Below, piece by piece: positions 60,469 to 64,000 of a DNA stretch of 64,000 bases; position 1 is the stretch's first letter; each line of letters begins with the position of its first letter. Below the pieces are notes generated by a model. It saw only the letters and a list, made by a program, of their open reading frames with translations. It was not told the DNA's origin and made no database searches. Source of the stretch: Nocardia blacklockiae (GTDB lineage Bacteria > Actinomycetota > Actinomycetes > Mycobacteriales > Mycobacteriaceae); assembly GCF_015477355.1 (NCBI RefSeq), contig NZ_JADLRJ010000006.1, forward strand, positions 355,714 through 419,713, in the 5' to 3' direction. Both the position numbers and the translations under genes were made by a program.

Positions 60469-61287
60469 CTATGGCTTATAGCCAACCGCGGCAAAATTAC
60501 ACGGCCGGGCGGGATCTCGTTGATCCACCGGACGCTGCGGCCGCCAGTCCGGGGCGTACACGATCCCCGGCTCGACGAGTTCGAGGCCGTCGTAGAAGGC
60601 GGCGAAGTCGTCGCGGGTGCGCGTGACGGCCGGATCGGAGGTGCTGCGGTACAACTCCACCAGTTCGCCGATGCGCCGGCGCAGTTCCGGGGTGGCGTCG
60701 TCGAGCGTGCTGTGGCTCATGGCCACGTAGCTGCCCGACGGAAGTCGTTGGCGCAGTTGCCGCATCAGCTCGTAGGGCCGGTCGCTGTCGGGCACGAACG
60801 GCCAGACGCTGACGATGAGCAGCCCCAGCGGCTCGTCGAAGTCGATCAGCCGGCGGGTCTCGGGATGCTCGAAAATGAGGTCGGGACACCGCAGATCGGC
60901 CTCGACGACGGCGGTGCGGTCCAGCGCCGCCTGCTGTAGCAGCAGGTCGTGGGCGCGGTCGACCGCCTCCATGTCGTTGTCCACGTACACCACCCGCGTC
61001 CGCGGCGCCGCGGCGCGCGCCACCTCGTGGGTGTTGCCGACCGTCGGCAGGCCGGACCCGATGTCGAGGAATTGCCGAATCCCTTGCGCCACCATGAATT
61101 CGACGGCGCGCTGCAGGAACTCGCGGTTGTGGTGGGCCCAGGTGTCCGCGTACGGGAAGACCTGGAAGACGCGCTCGCCGAAGATCTTGTCGACGTCGAA
61201 CACGGCCTCGCCGGAGAGGTAGTAGTGATACATCCGGGCGGCCGACGGCCGGGCGGCGTCGATCTCGCGGGATTCGAACTCGCTCAT
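60469..61287 (-). CDS. SAM-dependent methyltransferase, DUF574/Methyltransf_19 type
   Basis: A 272-residue protein starting at the ATG at 61287. The family opening EIDAARPSAARMYHYYLSGE and the AdoMet-binding QFLDIGSGLPTVGNTHEVA with the acidic VVYVDND are clear. The downstream VEADLRCPDLIFEHPETRRLIDF and EPLGLLIVSVWPFVPD are also typical. This family is expanded in Streptomyces and Nocardia and usually neighbours XRE/DUF397 genes; substrates are unknown. It lies 38 bp after the XRE gene and 70 bp before DUF397. Confidence 0.9.
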   Translation of the reverse strand: MSEFESREIDAARPSAARMYHYYLSGEAVFDVDKIFGERVFQVFPYADTWAHHNREFLQRAVEFMVAQGIRQFLDIGSGLPTVGNTHEVARAAAPRTRVVYVDNDMEAVDRAHDLLLQQAALDRTAVVEADLRCPDLIFEHPETRRLIDFDEPLGLLIVSVWPFVPDSDRPYELMRQLRQRLPSGSYVAMSHSTLDDATPELRRRIGELVELYRSTSDPAVTRTRDDFAAFYDGLELVEPGIVYAPDWRPQRPVDQRDPARPCNFAAVGYKP

Positions 61288-61325
61288 GGCAACCCCCATT
61301 GCGCTTCGTGGTTACGGACGGCTCG

Positions 61326-62225
61326 TCAGGTGCTGAAGGTCTTGCGGCGGAACGACCGGGCGATGTGCTCGATGAAGGCGCGGGTGTCCTCGGCGCTCAG
61401 GGCCGCGGCCGACAGGCGTGACCACACCGTCTCCCGGGCCGATACGGCGGGCTTGTCGTCGATGTAGCGGATGTCGCCCTGGCTCTCCACGATCGCCATG
61501 TCCAGGTCGCCGGCCGCGCCGGGGGACGGCACCCGGACCAGGGTGAAGCGGTCCTCCATGCCGGCGCCGTGGGTGGTCACGGTGAACGGCAGCACCTGGA
61601 TGAGGATGTTGGCGCGCTTGGACAGGGTCAGCAGGTGCTCGAGCTGTTCGAGCAGGACCGCGCGGCCGCCGTATTCGCGCCGCAGGCACGATTCGGACAG
61701 GATCGCGCGGAACTGCGGCGCGCGAGGGCCGAGCAGGATCTCCTGGCGGGCCAGGCGCGCCTGCACCGAATCCTCGATGGTGATCTGGTCGGGCTCGGGG
61801 TCGGCGGCCTCGCCGGGTTCGTGCAGCGCGCGGATGTAGGACTCGCACTGCACGAGGCCGGGCATGATCTCGGCCTCGGCGACGCGCAGCAGGCTGGCGT
61901 GCGCCTCCAGGTCGACCAGCAGGCGGAGATCCTCGATGTAGGCGCGCCGGAATCCGGTGTTCCAGAAACCGCGCTTGTGGTTGTCGCGGCGCAGTTCCTT
62001 GAGGGCCTCGAGATAGCCGGGATCGGTGAAGCCCAGCTCGGTGGCCAGCCGCTCCAGATCGCCGACGGTGATCGAGCCGACGCCGTTGGCCAGCATGGCG
62101 ATTCGGCTCTGACTCGTCTCGATGATCTTGGCGGCCTCGCTCTGGCTGAGCCCCGCCGTATTGATCATGTGCTCGATCTCGCGGCCCAGCAACAATTTTC
62201 GCGCCGTGCGTAATCGTGTTCCCAT
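61326..62225 (-). CDS. Scr1-type XRE regulator with DUF5753 C-terminal domain
   Basis: A 299-residue regulator. The N-terminal helix-turn-helix (REIEHMINTAGLSQSEAAKIIETSQSRIAMLANGVGSIT) is followed by a DUF5753 ligand-type domain (about 90-290) with LRVAEAEIMPGLVQCESYIRALHE and SESCLRREYGGRAVLLEQLEHLL. These are the Scr1/WhiJ-like regulators that partner DUF397 proteins. The ATG at 62225 is the first gene of the XRE-methyltransferase-DUF397 unit. Direct repeats TATCAC/GTGATA upstream may be its operator. Confidence 0.88.
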   Translation of the reverse strand: MGTRLRTARKLLLGREIEHMINTAGLSQSEAAKIIETSQSRIAMLANGVGSITVGDLERLATELGFTDPGYLEALKELRRDNHKRGFWNTGFRRAYIEDLRLLVDLEAHASLLRVAEAEIMPGLVQCESYIRALHEPGEAADPEPDQITIEDSVQARLARQEILLGPRAPQFRAILSESCLRREYGGRAVLLEQLEHLLTLSKRANILIQVLPFTVTTHGAGMEDRFTLVRVPSPGAAGDLDMAIVESQGDIRYIDDKPAVSARETVWSRLSAAALSAEDTRAFIEHIARSFRRKTFST

Positions 62226-62289
62226 GCCGGTCGGCGTGCCGGCGAACCGAGACGCCTGATCCCCTTCCGCCCCAGCCTCTTTCGCTATC

Positions 62290-62329
62290 GTGATAATCAC
62301 GCTAGCATCTATCACGTTCAGAGTATCAC
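62290..62329. promoter_or_regulatory. Candidate operator repeats of the XRE regulator
   Basis: The palindrome GTGATAATCAC (62290-62300) is followed by two TATCAC half-sites (62310-62315 and 62324-62329), 14 bp apart. They lie between the divergent XRE and small-protein genes, in a locally AT-rich stretch unlike the rest of the window. Confidence 0.5.
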
Positions 62330-62393
62330 AATGCAAGTATGTAGCGAGCGTCGTCGGTAATACTCGACCGCGTCTCGGTGGAGGGGAAGTCGC

Positions 62394-62579
62394 ATGACGA
62401 CTACCACGCAAAGGCATTCGGCGCCTTGCCATTCCGGCGACGGCCGGTCGTGCCGCGAAGTGGACGGCCAGCTCACCGATGCCCTGGCGCGCCGGATCCT
62501 GCACGCCGAGCACACGGTGCGGTGCGGGCAGTGGCTGGCCGCGGTGGCCTACCTCTCGGCGGGTCTGGACGACGACTAG
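62394..62579 (+). CDS. 61-residue hypothetical protein divergent from the XRE gene
   Basis: A 61-residue protein starting MTTTTQRHSAPCHSGDGRSC, with an N-terminal Cys-rich part (CHSGDGRSC) and a C-terminal helical AVAYLSAGLDDD. Similar short proteins often flank Scr1/DUF397 loci, but no family can be named. It shares a 168-bp spacer containing operator-like repeats with the XRE gene, so it may be regulated by it. It is short and could be non-coding, so confidence is modest. Confidence 0.5.
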   Translation: MTTTTQRHSAPCHSGDGRSCREVDGQLTDALARRILHAEHTVRCGQWLAAVAYLSAGLDDD

Positions 62580-62604
62580 ACATGCGTGTGTGCTGGAGTC
62601 AGCA

Positions 62605-62943
62605 GTGACGGCGATCGCCACGGTCGCGCTCGTGCTCGGCGCGGTGATCGCGCTGTCCGCCGCCGCGCTGTGGCAGGACCGGTGGCCGTGGCGGCGCGAG
62701 GCGAGCGAGTTCGACGACGCGCGGCCGGCGCCCGTCCCCGGAGGAGACACCATGGACGTGTCGGTATGGCCGATCGGCTGGCCGCACGAGGCCCCGGAGG
62801 AGCCGATGTCGGTGAGCGACGCGCACCTGGCGATGCAGCGCCACCGTTCGTGCCATCGCGAGGAGTGCCCGCGCAAGCGCGCCGCCTACCGGACGCTGGT
62901 GGCGGCCGGTCGGCTCAAACCCGATTCCGGACGGGTGCAATAG
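62605..62943 (+). CDS. Small single-TM protein with Cys-containing tail
   Basis: A 112-residue protein starting at the GTG at 62605, with GGAG 7 nt upstream. One N-terminal TM helix (VTAIATVALVLGAVIALSAAAL) is followed by a basic turn (QDRWPWRRE) and a cytosolic tail ending near HRSCHREECPRKRAAYRTLVAAGRL. The C-x4-C pattern with His residues could bind a metal. It lies 25 bp after the 61-residue gene on the same strand. The family is not recognised. Confidence 0.6.
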   Translation: MTAIATVALVLGAVIALSAAALWQDRWPWRREASEFDDARPAPVPGGDTMDVSVWPIGWPHEAPEEPMSVSDAHLAMQRHRSCHREECPRKRAAYRTLVAAGRLKPDSGRVQ

Positions 62944-63079
62944 CTTTCCCTTGGGAATTGTCACAATCGCGGCTCGCTGTCGTTCGGAGGTTTGTGTCAA
63001 GCCGTCCGGAGCGCTCGTCAACGCCGCCCGTCCCGGTTACTTTCGGTGCGAAAGGACCCGGGCCGGCGGAAGGAGCGCG

Positions 63080-63460
63080 ATGCGAGGCAACGATTCCGGC
63101 GGCGCCGACCCGGAAAATAATTGGGGCACAGTCGAAACGGATTCCGCGGCGGTGATTCGCCTCGGTTTCGAATTGGCCCTGGTGCTGCTGGACGCGACGG
63201 AATCGGCGGCCGCGCAGGCACTGCACCGGCTCGAGGACGCGGCCGCGGACTGGGCGCGCGACGGTGTGCCGATCGACACCGTGCAGCACGCGATTCATCG
63301 CGGGGTGAAGGTGAGCCTGGACCGGATCGATCCCCTCGGCACGCGCGGCTGCGCCGACCCCGTGGCCGACCGGGCGTTCGTGGTCGACATGCTCGACCTG
63401 CTGACCTCGACCGTGTCGCGCGCCTACGTCGCCGCCCTGCGGACCCGGCCGAGCTGGTAG
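63080..63460 (+). CDS. Helical hypothetical protein, PucR-N-terminus-like
   Basis: A 126-residue soluble helical protein. The ATG at 63080 is preceded by AGGAG 4 nt upstream. Its core (RLEDAAADWARDGVPIDTVQHAIHRGVKVSLDRI) resembles the N-terminal helical region of PucR/CdaR-type actinobacterial regulators, without any DNA-binding part. The neighbouring convergent gene, only 7 bp away, is itself a PucR-type regulator. It could be a diverged fragment or a stand-alone partner. Function is unknown. Confidence 0.6.
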   Translation: MRGNDSGGADPENNWGTVETDSAAVIRLGFELALVLLDATESAAAQALHRLEDAAADWARDGVPIDTVQHAIHRGVKVSLDRIDPLGTRGCADPVADRAFVVDMLDLLTSTVSRAYVAALRTRPSW

Positions 63461-63467
63461 CCGGCGC

Positions 63468-64000
63468 TCAGGCGCCGTAGCTGCGGGCGACCAGCGCGGA
63501 GCGCAGGTACCACAGGCCGCTGGCCTGGGTCGGATCGAAACCGGTGAGCTGGCCGATGCGCTTGAGCCGGTAGTCCACGGTGTTGGTGTGGACGTGCAGC
63601 AACCGGGCGGTGCGCTGCCGGTTCAGATTGTGGGCGATGTGGGTCTGCAACGTCTGCAACAGCTCGGGGTGGTGATCGAGCGGATCGAGCAGCGAACCGA
63701 GGTATTCGCGGCCGGGACCCGGGCGGGTGAGCTGGTATTCCAGGGCCAGGTCGTCGAAGCGGTAGAGACCGGGCTCGGAGTGCAGCCGGGTCACCATGTC
63801 CAGCAGTTGGTGCGCCTGGTCGGTCGCGGTCGGGATGGTGGGCGTGGGCGCGGTGACGACCGTCGCGGTGATGGGGACGCGGGCGGCGTGGGAGAGGGTG
63901 GTGGTGAGGGTGTCGAGGGGTGGGGTGGTGGTGTGGGTGGGGAGGAGGAGGGTGCCGCCGTCGGTGGAGAGGAGGGCGAGGGTGGTGGTGTTGGTGGTGG
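63468..64000 (-). CDS. PucR/CdaR-family regulator, C-terminal part (5' end beyond the window)
   Basis: The frame is open to the window edge, leaving the last 176 or so residues. They include a GGDEF-like/PucR central segment (TTTLALLSTDGGTLLLPTHT..., LDTLTTTLSHAARVP) and the conserved C-terminal HTH (ETLQTHIAHNLNRQRTARLLHVHTNTVDYRLKRIGQLTG-like), a PucR hallmark. These regulators respond to small metabolites such as purines or phenolics. The edge region is strongly repetitive GGTGGT. Promoter and target are outside the window. Confidence 0.85.
   Translation of the reverse strand, partial: TTNTTTLALLSTDGGTLLLPTHTTTPPLDTLTTTLSHAARVPITATVVTAPTPTIPTATDQAHQLLDMVTRLHSEPGLYRFDDLALEYQLTRPGPGREYLGSLLDPLDHHPELLQTLQTHIAHNLNRQRTARLLHVHTNTVDYRLKRIGQLTGFDPTQASGLWYLRSALVARSYGA

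Overview
The window is very GC-rich actinobacterial chromosome, most likely Nocardia or a close Nocardiaceae relative. The main reason is gene order: dapA-rnj-ftsK-argA-pgsA-cinA-clgR-pspA-pspM ... DUF3046-recA-recX ... miaB-DUF349-(class III dioxygenase-like)-miaA-dapF-hflX-acyl-CoA dehydrogenase follows the Mycobacterium tuberculosis Rv2753c to Rv2724c block almost gene for gene. The recA promoters, the F420-type enzymes and the Scr1/DUF397/methyltransferase cluster at the right end fit the same group. No rRNA, tRNA, CRISPR array, insertion sequence or prophage was recognised.

Layout. 0-2 kb: the end of a sensor kinase gene, an overlapping membrane partner and an orphan HicB-like antitoxin with a perfect operator palindrome. 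2-10 kb: lysine/DAP synthesis (dapA), RNA decay (rnj), chromosome translocation (ftsK) and an MscS channel. 10-17.4 kb: accessory metabolism and regulators, including a frameshifted acyl-CoA carboxylase beta gene, then argA. 17.5-22 kb: phospholipid synthesis (pgsA), cinA and the ClgR/phage-shock envelope-stress module (clgR, pspA, pspM, a 57-residue membrane protein). 22-28 kb: a methyltransferase/MerR pair, a glycosyltransferase, DUF3046, an MFS exporter and an Lrp regulator, separated by minisatellite-like tracts. 28-31 kb: recA with an SOS box and a PafBC-type promoter, followed by a greatly enlarged recX.

31.8-38.6 kb looks like an accessory insertion between recX and the glutamate ABC transporter: two serine hydrolases on the plus strand and, convergent to them, an ATP-grasp enzyme plus a 676-residue protein with papain-like catalytic signatures. 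38.8-42.2 kb is a complete gluABCD-type importer. 42.4-53.8 kb returns to the conserved core (miaB, miaA, dapF, hflX, acyl-CoA dehydrogenase). 54.4-59.2 kb is a four-gene minus-strand operon of the uncharacterised SCO2521-SCO2524 families built around a MinD/ParA-like ATPase with a substituted Walker A motif. 60-64 kb holds an Scr1-type XRE regulator, a DUF397 protein, a DUF574-type methyltransferase, small proteins and a partial PucR regulator.

The best candidates for undescribed biology are (1) the ATP-grasp/papain-like pair, (2) the SCO2521-SCO2524 operon with its variant P-loop protein, and (3) the 643-residue RecX, in which the first and third helical repeats are both duplicated. Several unrelated tandem-repeat tracts cluster within about 11 kb around recA/recX.
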